DNA of 64,000 bases, taken from Branchiostoma floridae. Taxonomy: Eukaryota > Chordata > Leptocardii > Amphioxiformes > Branchiostomatidae. The notes under the pieces are model-generated. The model worked only from the letters and a program-made list of their open reading frames with translations. It did no database searches and had not been told where the DNA came from. The position numbers were made by a program, and so were the translations under genes. The stretch covers positions 16,376,283 through 16,440,282 of the forward strand of contig NC_049987.1 in assembly GCF_000003815.2 (NCBI RefSeq), in the 5' to 3' direction. Positions 10,947 through 23,000 of the stretch are shown here, piece by piece; the first letter of the stretch is position 1; every line of letters begins with the position of its first letter.

Positions 10947-13111
10947 TCACTGCTTCAGGAAGTCCGTCAGCATATGTAACAGCTTCTCCACAGTCTGCTG
11001 TTTGTCCCGTGTGTGGTTCCAGTCGGTCCCCTGGTGGCTTGGTGCACGTGCTGGGTTCCTCGGGTACATCTGCGACGGGTCCCGTGGAGTGTTCCAGAGG
11101 GGTGGGGGGTGTTGTCCGGGCCGCATGTAGGGCTGAGTGTTTGGCATCCACTGCGGTCTTCTTGCTGGTTTGGTGCGCTGTCTGGAGTCCATGGCTTCCT
11201 GGTGGTGCCTCAAGGTGCGCTTAACATCAGCCACCATCAACTTGACGCCACCTGCGTCATGTTTGAGGTGGATAGCGTCCCGTGTGTATAGTGAACGGTC
11301 CTGAGAGAGAAGTCTGTGTCTGATGTAGATGAGTTTGTTGTCTTCAAGGCAGGACTGTTCGACGGAGTTGTTGTAGGTGGCTATGTTTTTGTTGAGGGTG
11401 GACTGCATGTTTGTTCCTCTCGGTAGGACTTGTGATAGGGCGATCTTTGCGTTGGGTTAAGACTTCTTTATACAGTTAATCAATTTGTGCGTTTGTTCAA
11501 TACAGATGTCGACGCTGTCGGTTCGGTGTTTCGTGTTATCCATGTCGTTCGATGCCACGCGAATGATGACTAGTTCAGTGTTTTTGTCGGGGAACATGGC
11601 AGCGTTTTCCGAGGCTTTGCGGAGTGTGGTTGATTTTGTTATGGTCGAGCTTTTGTGTTTGAACATTATCGTGGGGTCAACTTCATTCCATAGAGAGTCA
11701 GCGAGAACCCTCACCTGCGTCGTCGCGTTCACCGATGTTTGTGTTGTCGGGGCTACCGGGGATTGTGTGCCGGGAACTGCTGGCGGGGTTGCTGGTGGCT
11801 GGGTGTCGGTAGTTACCGGTGCCTCGCTGCTTGTGGAACTGCTGGCGGGGTTGCTGGTGGCTGGGTGTCGGTAGTTACCGGTGCCTCGCTGCTTGTGGCT
11901 CTCGGGGCACGTGGCTGTGTATTGGCGGTTGATGGGGCCTCAGAGTCCGGGGATGTCGGTGTCTGCACGGCGGTAGAAGAGTTCGGGTGTTCTAGGCCAG
12001 AAACCACTTCCGCGTAGAGGCGCTGGATTCTGGAATCGTTCTGTTGAGAGTTGCCGTGTGCGCGACTGGTCGTCGTACTGACAGATTGAGGTTGATTTAA
12101 CAGTAGTGTTAGCTGGGCTTGTAAAGCTTCCTGGTCAGCTTTTTGAGAAGAGATCGTTTGGGCCAGATCTTTGGAGATTTCGCGTTGTCGCTCTAGCTTT
12201 GTGTTCAGATCTTGAATCTGTCGAGCCTGTTTCTCCACCTCTTTCTTTCTGTTTTGAACATTAGCCTTCAGGTCATTGATACACTTCTCTTGATTGTCCA
12301 TCGTGACCTTATTGCTGAAGACAAGCGACTTTAAGTCGTTCAGTTCGTCCACTAGGGATGTGTACAGGGTCTCGTGTACCGAGTTGCACTTTTCACTTGT
12401 TGACTTGTCTTGGGGGTCGTCTGTTGGCAGCGCGCGCCGAGAACGGCTTCCATGTTGTGACTTTCCCTCTTTGTTTTTTCCAGTAGAGTTGCGAACTTTT
12501 GAAAGTGGAGTTAAAATGATGTTCTCGAGACCTCCCAACACCTTACGGAAAGTGGGCGATGTGACCAGCGATTTGGGAGTTGTGTCATTTTTTTTCTGAC
12601 GGATTTTCTTTCTCTAGGGTCAGGTCTACCGTCACAGGCGGAGTCGTAGTTGGCTCTGTGTTGGTTTCAGTCGCAGTAATGGCGGACGCCTCATCTTGTA
12701 AATTGGTCTCCATTGTTTCAAGGTTGTTGTCTATTGTTTCAGTTCTCTCTGCTGTCAGATCGTCATTGTCATGTCCGCCATCTTGGGCGTCGCAGGATGC
12801 GCCAGTTGGCCTATTGTTAACGATTTCTTTCGCTCGTGGAAAGATTTCTCTAGTGTACCAGTTTGATCCATTGCCGTGTATGAGGATTGTGCCGGTGTTG
12901 CGATTTTGACGTTGTCTCCGGTCTCGGTGGGTTCAGTGACGGATAACTGTGGGCCCTTCCAGGTGAACTTGTAGCCGGTTTGTTTTCCAAACGACTCGTT
13001 GAGTAATTGGCTTTGGTAGCGTCTATCCACTCTGGTACACGATCTTTGGAGGTACGGAACTTTAAACTGCATATACCTTCGATTTGTTGGCGTCTTTGCC
13101 TGTGGCAAAAC
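10947..13111 (-). pseudogene. CR1-like LINE ORF1: coiled coil and SGNH-esterase domain (downstream part)
   Basis: The minus-strand reading starts at 13111, directly continuing the segment 15015-14851. First comes a basic segment of unknown type (NRRYMQFKVPYLQR, TGYKFTWKGPQ). Then a coiled coil (12400-12100: heptads such as NDLKANVQNRKKEVEKQARQ) and a Thr/Pro/Ala-rich linker. Last is an esterase-like domain: ADSLW (block I, GDS-like), VASNDMD (GTND-like), ALSQVLPR, and RDAIHLKHDAGG (the Asp-x-x-His block). SGNH esterases are known in ORF1 of CR1 elements. The frame is broken by stops around 12755-12590, by a 62-bp tandem duplication (11774-11897), and by a TAA at 11457-11459. Confidence 0.75.
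11774..11897. repeat. 62-bp tandem duplication inside LINE ORF1
   Basis: The 62-bp unit beginning GAACTGCTGGCGGGG at 11774 is repeated exactly from 11836. Since 62 is not a multiple of three, it shifts the ORF1 frame. The frames on either side (ending 11813 and starting 11732) become the same frame once one copy is discounted, so this looks like a recent disabling event. Confidence 0.9.
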
Positions 13112-14850
13112 TACCGAAGTCACGGGTTCCTCTCTCAGCACTCGGTGTCTAGTGCGGAAGGGGCCTTCCGCACTAGACGTCTAGTGCCGAAGATACGTCC
13201 GCACTAGGTGCCCAGTGGTGAGACGACTTCAGCACTCGAAAACCCCGAATCACCACTAGAAACCGAGTGCTGAGACTACTTCCGCACTAGAAAACGAGTG
13301 ACGACAAACGTTCCGCACTAGAAAACGAGTGACGACAAACATTCCGCACAGGAAAACCAGTGACGACAAATACTCCGCACAGGAATTTGAACCGAGTGCT
13401 GACAGCTACTCCTCCGTTACGTTATTTACAGTTCCGGGCCAAAGGGTAAAATTGAATATGGCATTGGTCGATACCATTGTGGTCGAAAGAAGGGGTACCT
13501 TATACATTTTATCTTCATACAACGTAAAGAAGATGACGATATGTTGTAATTCCTAGTAATGTATTCTATATGTATTTCTGTAGAACTATGTTCATCGCCT
13601 TGTCAATGAGAGGTAACGTTACAGTTCCGGGTCAAAGGTACACATCAGTGGTTGCCATGATACGATCGCCGTCGAAAGAAGGGGACATGCCTTATCTTCG
13701 TATGTCAGTATATAACGTCCTTGGTCAGATATTGACCAACAATATTGAAGTCGACGATATTTGTAATTTCTTGAAACATTCTTTATTAAAGTATTACTGT
13801 AGAACGTAAGTGCCTTAAATAAAACCATTGTTGCACAAGTTGTCTTACTATTGCAACCAACCCAACAACATTTAATCAAGGACGATATATCAGCTGATGT
13901 AACGTCCCTGATTTAATCTACAAGCGTCTAAAGGACATTCATTTCCAGAGCTTTCTAATCAACACTTATAACGATAAAAATGGCACAACTGTCAAAAGCA
14001 AACTCAGAACGCACATGCTATTAAAATCATACAATAAAGAAAAGTATTTCAAAACAAAAATACAGTCGCTAAACCAATCGTATTTTCAATCTCGATCAAC
14101 GTCTGATTTGAAAGCTGGAAGTATTTCTGTAGCAACGAATGATTCGCAACGGCAGGTTCTTATTCTCGCGGACGATAGTTTGCAGATAACATTACGTATT
14201 AAAGGTGATACAAAACTACTCCAAAAAGGGCTATATCTATCACAAATCTTGAAGAAATAACGTTTGCAGATCACATCACGTATTAAAGGTGGTACACAAA
14301 TGCCATGATACATAAAAGAAGTGTAACAAAACGTTCACCTTGAGCCTGAGAAAGCTGCGTATGGGAGGACACGAGAACTGGAAACCCAGTGCTGTCGGTC
14401 TTAAAATGATAGTAGCACTCGGCTTCTAGTGCCGAAGTGGTCTTAGCACTCGGCTTCTAGTGCCGAAAAGTCACCGAGCACTAGAAATCCCAGTGCGGAA
14501 CCCGTGACTTAGGTAGATCGGCACTCGGTTATCCAGTGCTCAATGACCTCCGCACTGGGTAACCAGTGCTGAACGACCTTTGAACCACCCTTCCGCACTA
14601 GAAACCGAGTGCTGAGCGGAGTTCGGCACTAGAAACCGAGTGCTGGGCGGAGTTCGGCACTAGAAACCGAGTGCTGGGCGGAGTTCGGCACTAGAAACCG
14701 AGTGCTGGGCGGAGTTCGGCACTGGAATTCCAGTGCTGACGGGTCTTCAGCACTCGAATAAAGCCGTTCCGCACTGGGCCCCGAGTGCCGACGCCATTTT
14801 CTCCACGAATTCCGCACTGGGCGCCCAGTGCGGAACCCGTGACTTCGGTA
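13112..14850. mobile_element. Foldback-like element B made of GCACT...AGTGC palindromes, inserted in LINE ORF1
   Basis: The ends are perfect 19-bp inverted repeats, TACCGAAGTCACGGGTTCC (13112-13130 and 14832-14850). Inside each end are arrays of 18-bp palindromic modules of the form GCACT-N8-AGTGC (13138-13390 and 14396-14840). In 14591-14720 a 31-bp module is repeated in tandem. The flanking LINE ORF1 is in frame on both sides: 55 codons from 15015 to 14851, then codon-exact continuation at 13111. This defines the insertion to the base. A TA or GTA target duplication is possible but merges with the TIR. No transposase ORF is present in the middle (13400-14390). Confidence 0.85.
13418..13807 (+). 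repeat. Internal tandem duplication in element B
   Basis: Two diverged copies about 194 bp apart share ACAGTTCCGGG(C/T)CAAAGG, GTCGAAAGAAGGGG, CCTTAT and CTGTAGAAC (13418-13593 and 13619-13807). A shorter pair follows at 14170-14300 (GCAGAT(A/C)ACAT(T/C)ACGTATTAAAGGTG). No coding potential is recognised. Confidence 0.7.
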
Positions 14851-15015
14851 TACTTGCGCGTCTGTGTGATCTTCGATGATGGTTTCAAACTCGGAGATGT
14901 TCTTTGCCGATATCGATGTGTTCCACGCCTTGGTCTTGGTGTTGCCGGACCTTGTCCTGTATCGCTTTGTCTCCGGCTCAGGCGTTCCGCTGTCTCTGCT
15001 TGTTTCACGTCCCAT
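14851..15015 (-). pseudogene. CR1-like LINE ORF1, N-terminal 55 codons
   Basis: The minus-strand ORF starts at an ATG at 15015 with a charged segment, MGRETSRDSGTPEPETKRY, then EFETIIEDHTDAQV. It is cut by element B after exactly 55 codons and continues at 13111. The sequence upstream (15016 to about 15240) probably contains the LINE 5' UTR. Confidence 0.65.
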
Positions 15016-15254
15016 GATTAAACGATGCAACGAAATATCGCTAGAACTGATATATAGTAAATACTTGAGAACTCTAATCAATATAAGATGTATGAAAAAA
15101 CTCTGCTACACAAGCAACCGCTCTGAAATACACTTACAGGCGGAGCACAAGTGACGCGCGTCCTGTCGTGGCCGCCATCTTGAAGGTACAACCAGTGGCG
15201 CGGAATAGTTGCTCCCGGCTAAACCTACTGGTTCTCATGTCGTCCTTCTGTGTA

Positions 15255-15480
15255 TTGCTGACTGAATGAATGAAGACCTTTATTGTACAGACATACCCAC
15301 TGGGTTCAGTACAGGTCACAAAAGATACATGAAATATATACAATGAATCTACAATACTCAAGAATAGTATTCTAGTACGTTCATCGGATGCACTGTTATG
15401 CTCTCTACTTCGACCACTCGTTTGAAATGATGAGTTTTTGAAGTTAAGATATATTTTAGTCACAAAAATGTATATCATTG
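15255..15480 (-). repeat. 3' end fragment of another LINE with CATT-type tail
   Basis: On the minus strand, CAATAAAGGTCTTCATTCATTCA ends this stretch: a polyadenylation-like signal followed by a short tetramer tail, as in CR1/L2-type LINEs. No ORF is retained. It lies directly upstream of the minus-strand LINE described at 7742-15015. Confidence 0.5.
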
Positions 15481-15573
15481 CTTCTTACACCATCATGCGA
15501 AAGTTAAAAAAATGATACTTTCGTACTGGAGATAGGTAAAGAGACAATTTAGAATGAGACAGTGTATTTTCTA

Positions 15574-16268
15574 GAGTCCATTCCAAGACACCATGCGGAT
15601 GTTTGTTGCCATTGTTTAGAATTGATTTTTAAGTTTTGTAATTATATGTCTAGGACATTTGATACTTCAGAAATAGTTTTAACACTGTTTTAACTTTATA
15701 AATATTTCCCTGGTCCTGTAAACTTTGGAAATATTCATGGTGTGGAATTGGATACTACTAATGGTTTCTAAATAATGATAACAGCATTCTACCATTATTT
15801 ACCATTTTCTACCATTTTTTGTAAATGGTTCAGTGGGCTGGGAAGATAGCAATTCACACATCCTTGCTAAGTATGGTAGGGTGCCATGCAACAATAGCCC
15901 ACCACAAAGGACCCACCAGTTCCCGGCAGTAAAATCTAAAAATATACAGATGCAACAATAGGGCTTACTTTTATGGGGGCAATAAACTAATTTTACCATT
16001 TGACAAAGTTTACAAATATTTGTAAATATTTTTGGATGTGAAATAATCACACAGAGGTTTCACAATTATTCTAAATAAATATATTTTTGCACAGCTACTT
16101 TCAAAATGTTTCTAAATTATTCAAAGGAATTCAAATAGATGAGTATTTTCTTAGTGAATTTTTTGAAAAGAATTTAATTATTGTGGCTCAGATATTCTTT
16201 TATCCAAAATAATTCAGACTTATTATAAATTTCGCCTAAAAACCCTCATGGTGTCTTGGAATAGACTC
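15574..16268. mobile_element. MITE with 22-bp TIR and TA target duplication
   Basis: The ends GAGTCCATTCCAAGACACC(ATG) at 15574 and its near-perfect reverse complement at 16247-16268 are bounded by TA on both sides (15572-15573 and 16269-16270). The 695-bp AT-rich body has no ORF of note. A TA duplication fits Tc1/mariner-type mobilisation. Confidence 0.75.
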
Positions 16269-16270
16269 TA

Positions 16271-17068
16271 TTGTTACATGGGAATCAAAATTTGGAAAGT
16301 ACTGTTTTGAATTGGGGCAACGTTGGCNNNNNNNNNNNNNNNNNNNNNNNNNNNNNNNNNNNNNNNNNNNNNNNNNNNNNNNNNNNNNNNNNNNNNNNNN
16401 NNNNNNNNNNNNNNNNNNNNNNNNNNNTCTTTGGCACATTTTGAGAAAAGATGAAAGACTGCTGTTTTAAACATGTTTCTTTCATCCTGTTGCGCTTAGC
16501 TCGTATGGGTATTGGTAGTGATAAGGGGGTCTATTCTTGATAATATGACTTTTGTACACTCCTTTTCACTGTGAGAATCAAAGACATGGAGTCAAAATCT
16601 GACTATTGAAAATACAATTAATGATACAACTGGTAAAACACTATACATGAAAATTACAGCCTTAGAAATTAAGATTATTCAAAATACAAAAAGTATTCAA
16701 AATACTATTGACATGATTTACAACAATAAGATAGTCACAGCATTTAATTGCTTCCTAATCTTGAACATTTCACATTGGCGGTCGATACAATACATGAACA
16801 TTTAACAGATTTAAAAATTTGATGGGATTTTCATTTACATATCAACTAAATAGAATGCACCTTGTCTACATACTGTTATTCAACAAAGTAGTTAGATAGG
16901 GAATTGGGCTGTTTCTGTAGCGCTCTGTGTGTACTGGTAATGTTACTAGTTGATTGTTTTGTCGCGTTACCCTACCGCTGACGTCTCCTCTTCGCTTGGG
17001 GAGCCTGTGTCGGTACTCGTCTGAGGCGTATGTACAATAATGGTAACTTACTGTTTTTTATTTATTAG
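16271..17068. other. Non-coding region upstream of the MACPF gene, with assembly gap 16328-16427
   Basis: AT-rich sequence in which I recognise no gene or repeat. A TTTATTAG acceptor-like site ends at 17068, ten bases before the start ATG of the MACPF gene, so a non-coding first exon may lie upstream. Confidence 0.4.
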
Positions 17069-17077
17069 TCGTCCAAC

Positions 17078-20075
17078 ATGAAGAGGATAGTTGGTGTGGG
17101 AGTACCCTTGGTGCTGATCTTGGCCGTCTCCGCGTTCCTAATCCTGACTGCGTCAAAGAAGGACCCATTGTCTGAACCCGGACACCGCGTCATCAAACGG
17201 TCCCTACGTAAGTGTATGACTCCTTACAATCTGGTTGATTGATCATAATGACACCAATCATGACCAGACGTCAATGTTATAAACGGTATTTGAAAATAAG
17301 CCGGTTCATCGTTCGAACTACACATGCGCAACATCAACGATGAACCCTTATAACTTGTAAACAGTCTATTGTAATGCTAGGTACATGTGTGTTTTGTATA
17401 TGACCCTTAACTTTGATGTATTACCCACGGTTTATCTTACTGCGTGTAAATGTCCACAAACCATAAACAGTACATGTATACTTGGTACAAGTAGATTGAT
17501 GGACTAAGTGGCTTATGTATAATTATAATATGGGTAAAACGTATCAAACACGGTTTTCTTTTCGGAATCCAAAGCTCTCATATGCATGTTTTCCATTGAT
17601 ATCTTGCCATATTGCACACGGTGTTCAATGTCATGTATTAACTAGCTCCCAATTCCGATAAGGTGGCGTTATGGCAACACTTTGCACTTGGATTTTTGAG
17701 GGAATAAATACTAATATGTAAGAACGTAATAATTTATAGAGTAGTGTAGAAAACAACTTTTCCTCTCAGTGTTCATGATTATGTTTCTTCACGCCATTGT
17801 CTACTCCAGCATTGCCAGATGAACTCCAAGATGCCATTCGAGCAGCAGCTGCTGAAGACGCCCCTGCTTACGTTAAGGACAAACGCTTCCTCCCGGCCAT
17901 TGCGAACCTTGCTGGAAAACTTTTATGTAAGTATTTTGACCTTGTTACTGGTTTGGTACACAGTACTATGTCTACTGCTGACTTAGGTACCCTCTGTTTT
18001 CAGCATACTCTTAATTATGTCAGGCCAGGCACATGTCAAGGGCTGTAACCACAGTTGATTCCCCCATTGGCACAATCCCTGAAACAAGACATTGTAAAAT
18101 TACTTACCTTTGTTTCAATCTCAAAAACTCATCTCCGCCAGAAAGTCAAAGGCTAATTAGCATGGAATAAATTAAACAGCGTGTCAACCAGCTCAGACTC
18201 TCGTCACAGCCTGGCATGAGAGGATGTGCTATCTGCAAATGTGTATAAGGACAATCTTGCAGTCATTTAAGCTGTCGTCACAAAGCAGGAAAAATAGCCC
18301 TCACCACGAGTCTGGGAGGTCTATGAAGACATTTTCGGTCTGGCCACGATTATTAGGAATAGACCGATGTTAGCACGTCACCCAGCCCCATGGAACATCA
18401 CGGGGTGGATTTTCAGGGAAAACCAAGCTCCATTCTAGGACAATTTTGAAATTTGGCGAACTCAATAAATACGTCTGACTGTCAAGATATTTGTGGAAAT
18501 CCTGGCGTCACCTCTCGATCAGACACAGAGGATGAACTGACCTGAATGCCATTGTCAGTGTAATGTTGTTTCTATCAACGCTGTATCTGATACCAAATGT
18601 TTCTTCTATCTCACCATGTACAGCATCAGGAGGGAGCTTCGATGCAGGAAAACTGACCGACACAATAAATCAACTGGGCGGCATGGAGAACATGGGACCG
18701 GACATCATGGCGCAAAGTGTGAAACAGGAGGCTGAGGTCGAGGCAGAAGTGGAAAAAGAGGTGGCCCAGGAAACGGTCGATAAGATATTTGGAAAAGGTA
18801 AGGCAGAAAAGTCTGATATGCAAATATAAGGAAGCTTTGAAACGTTTGACTCCTCGCGTACATTGATAAGTTGTCATTTAGCTTGTGTTATAAAATCTCT
18901 CTGATCATGCTTGTGAGGGCTTATAGCTTACTAGTACTACCAATTCTACGGAATGCCTTTCGTTTACCATTGTCTTACAGCTGAACATGAAAAGAAAGAA
19001 GATGATGATGATGATGACGGTGGTGACGGCCAGGAGCATGACATAAAGGTGCACCAGAACTGTAACAGTTCTCCTTTTTTGTTTGCAATTTGAAATAGAC
19101 TTGTGTGGTTATTCTCTACTCAGAGAACATGGAAGCACTGTATTGAGAGTCCTATAGTTTAGAGAGTTTAATTGCAGTAATTTCAACGTGTATTATAAAG
19201 GAAAACGGTAGAATTGATTGGGGGAAGTCATCAAAGCTTTTGACGTTGAGTGAAATATGTCGGCAACTTTATTTGAAACCTATTCCTTTCGTGAATTTGT
19301 TAATTGGTTTCTTTTATATATATATGTTCAAGTCACTTGACTTCCAAATGCAACTGTAACAACCGACTGTATTGAAACCACCGTTGATATAATGTACTTT
19401 GTTTTGCAGGCTGAAGTAGACTTCATTGCACAGAAGGGCATGGTTGAGGATGACATGTTCGCTCCACCAGGGATGGAGATGAAAATAGACGTGGAGGAAG
19501 ACCCCGGGTATGTATTTGGTCCGTTATCTTTGCCTACTTACAGATAAAACTACCTGTCAATATGGCACTTGCCCCCCCCCCCCCCCCCAAGTCCTTGTCA
19601 ACATTTCTCGTCTCGGCCATTGTCTCGATTTGCATTACAATGCCCAGAGTACGTTTTGTTTCTGGTTAAAACCTTTGATCTGTTACCCACAATTACAGTT
19701 ACTCGTACACACCTTTCGTCGCGCATGCCTACTCTAAATAGTAAAGGTGCTTATCATAATGTTTAAAAAAGCAATCTGACCATTTACGTTTCTAAGGCAT
19801 ATATTCATGCACGTGTAGATCAGCAGCGGATATATCTTAGTCAGATTCCCCATTTTCATTACATTGGCTACATGTATTTCTATCCAATGGCGATTGTGAG
19901 TAAGCTTTATTTCTCCAATGGCAGGGAGGAAAGCGAACCCGATGAAAGTTCCGAACCAATGGCGTTCTCTTACCCTGTGGGGATGGGTCCTGCTCTGATG
20001 AACGGATGTTTCGGAACAGGATACGTAGAGGGTGATCCATGCTGGAACAAGATGGATGTCATCCCAGTCTGCTGG
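17078..20075 (+). other. MACPF gene exons 1-6: signal peptide and acidic N-terminal region
   Basis: Exon 1 encodes MKRIVGVGVPLVLILAVSAF, a clear signal peptide or anchor core, followed by a dibasic site (VIKRSL). Exons 2-5 encode a helical Ala-rich stretch (IRAAAAEDAPAY), a Glu-rich repeat (VEAEVEKEVAQE), an Asp run (EKKEDDDDDDGGDG) and an acidic end (EEDPGEESEPDESSEP). Exon 6 has three cysteines (NGCFGTGY, DPCWN, PVCW) and leads into the MACPF domain. The acidic stretch may be a propeptide that keeps the pore domain inactive; that is a guess from composition. Confidence 0.75.
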
Positions 20076-23000
20076 GTGAGTTTTGAATCCCGGATTTAAG
20101 GCCGCAGCGTACAGTATCTATTCAATGACGTAGGGGTAAAAAAGTAGCGCGACCGAAAGCTGGAAGCGGTCTCACTAAATACCGAAAACAACCGAAAACA
20201 ACCGAAAACAACCGAAAACAACCGAAAACAACTTGAAATTTACCGAAAACAACCGAAAACAACTCGACAAATACCGAAAACAACTCGAAGCCACTTAAAG
20301 AATGTCAAAGCAATCATGAACAACCTATCAGAACCCGAAAAAAAACGAAAAACAACTCGTAAACTACAACAATGTCTATATTATCTTCATCTACTGATTA
20401 CTATCCCTTGAATTATTTTCTCCACGGCCGAGGGAGAGAATGGAATGATTCTGAAGGAAGGATTCTTTCAGCAAAGGGGATGTAGCCGGTGAAAACACCT
20501 TTCCATCGATCACACGCTGTTTTATGGTGTAAAGTAAAATCCTTATTTTGATCATTTAGTTTAATCTGTGGCCTCTGTGGTAATACACGTTTGCGGTTTG
20601 TCTATTTAGATCGATTTGTTATGGCAGCGGAAATGCGTTATAATTGAACAAGAAATATACTAGATTATTTTGGTTGCTAGAAAAAAAAGGAAGTACACAT
20701 TAGCTGAATAGGCAGCAGAATTTGCCAGCAGTAATTAATAAGCAAACCTATTTTCCAAGCAGAGATTTCGTCGGGGGATAGCAGTGACTGCTATTTCTTG
20801 TTGTGGCCAATACTACACCCCGCCCCTACCGTTACCTCTGCTTGGAGTTACAATAGATGCCAAGTAATATAGATATCCATTGATGAGTTTGCGAGTTGAC
20901 CAAGCAGTCCCCGTTTATAACGTACAGGGTCCGTGAATCTGAATGTGAACATTAATATATTCGAACAGGCAAAGGAGATCGTTGACTTTATTATTACTAA
21001 TATTGTATTAATATCAGGGGTCGTCAAACAAATAAATCCATCGTAGCCTAACTCCTGTCCAAAATAAAGTAAAAATTATTAAATAATAGCCCACTGAAAT
21101 GATTGTCTGTTGTTTATGTTTGTGTCGAGTTGTTTTCGGTAATTAGTGAAAGTTGTTTTCGGTAATTAGTGAAAGTTGTTTTCGGTTGTTTTCGGTATTT
21201 AGTGAAAGTTGTTTTCGGTTGTTTTCGGTATTTAGTGAAAGTTGTTTTCGGTTGTTTTCGGTTGTTTTCGGTTGTTTTCGGTAGTTTTCGGTTGTTTTCG
21301 GTTGTTTTCGGTTGTTTTCGGTTGTTTTCGGTATTTAGTGAGACCCGCTGGAAGCGCCTATAAACACTGAAACGTGAAAGACAGCGGGGGATGAGCTTTG
21401 CTATGTAGTAGTATAAGGAGTCGAATTTCATGTGGTATGTGTAAGGTTATGATGTTTGTCCATTTGGTGAATAAATGCGCGTGACCTTTACAGCTGCCTG
21501 CCTCGGTGAGTCGATTGCAGTTCCGCATGACCCCGCATGACCCTATTTCAAGGATTGCGTAAAATTTAAGAAAAACGACAACTTTTTTTGCTTTTCAGTT
21601 ATTATGTAGGTTATATACTCGACTTTAACATCATGTTAGTTTGTCGCGCTTCAGAAGTGAACCCTGGTTATGATTTTATCCGCGTCGATGTCAGTCACCT
21701 TGTGGTTCTTAACTATAGGAATCCCCAATTAGGCCCAAAACTGTACTCTGCTACCACAACCTGGCTTGATTCATGTCCCTGAAACTATCAAGAAGTAAAT
21801 AGTATTACTTTCCATGATCAAGGCATCATGCTATAGTTCTAAACATACATGATTCAAATAAGTTTCTCATTACCATATTTAGTTTCTGCTAATATTCCAC
21901 CTATCATAATTAATAAGTGTTACATGTATTGAAGACCAGTTATTGCAAACAATGGAATTATACAATGTCATCATTGATTATGCAAATTAAGTCATCATTT
22001 GCATAACATGCATATCATTATGAACATCTTTGCCCAAGCTACCAGCATGCCTTAGATGATGCCAATCCGTCGATCCTTTCTGCAGTTATCCTCTTTGGAA
22101 TGTCTTGACAAAAACGCCCCTGCAGTTTCAAAATTAAATGTTAGGAGGCTGAAACCTCCGATCCCCCACTTTGTCATGACACTGCAAGCTATCTACCAGC
22201 CAAATGTCTGTATCTGTATCTATATAGCCGGGATAACCGCCCTTCGGCGTAACACACCAGCTTCGCAGGCACGCGACGCGGCAGCAGCTGGTTATGTTAC
22301 ACTGAACGATCCGTCACAACTAAATTTTGCACATCTATCTGCAAGCGTTCTTTAAAACTATCCAGAGAAGATGCCCCTACTGTGCTTGGTGATAACAAAT
22401 TGCACTCTACGATAGTTCTGGGAAAATACGAATTTTTGAACATATCAATCCTAGCTTAGTAACTCTGGTACTTGAAGTCATGGCTGTTTCTTGTTCTTTT
22501 TTGAGCTGGTATTAGATACTTATCAGTCGGTACGTCCGCCAGTCGGTATGTCAAGATTATATCACATCCAGGACAAGAGATACATGGAAAAAAACGCTAT
22601 GATAGAATATCCTCATTAATTATGCAAATGTACTTCTATTTATCATAATTAGTATGTCATTTTGTACAACATTGTCTAAGGTATCTACATACTAAAAATC
22701 ATGAAAAGCCGTTGTTACCTTCTTGAGTTATCCTCTTCAGAAGTTTTTGACAAAAATGCCCCTGCTATCCCAAAACTAGACGCTAAGGGGCCCAAACTTA
22801 TGTTACTTATTTCTGAGAACAAGAGCTATCTAACACCCCCAACTCGTGACCATAGCTTGTTCGAAACACGAGATAGCAAACCCGGAAGTTGAGCTGCAGT
22901 ACCAATGGAAGCCGCTAGGGAGCCCAAAATCTAATCATTTCCAGCTTTCATCACACACTACCAACACAACAAGTATGAAACCAAGTCACCTTGCCGTTCT

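Noticed and set aside
10843..12599. Plus-strand ORFs opposite the LINE ORF1
   Set aside because: They overlap the clear minus-strand coiled-coil and esterase motifs and have no features of their own.
21114..21431. ORF of NNRKQPKTTE repeats
   Set aside because: Produced by the ACCGAAAACA decamers.
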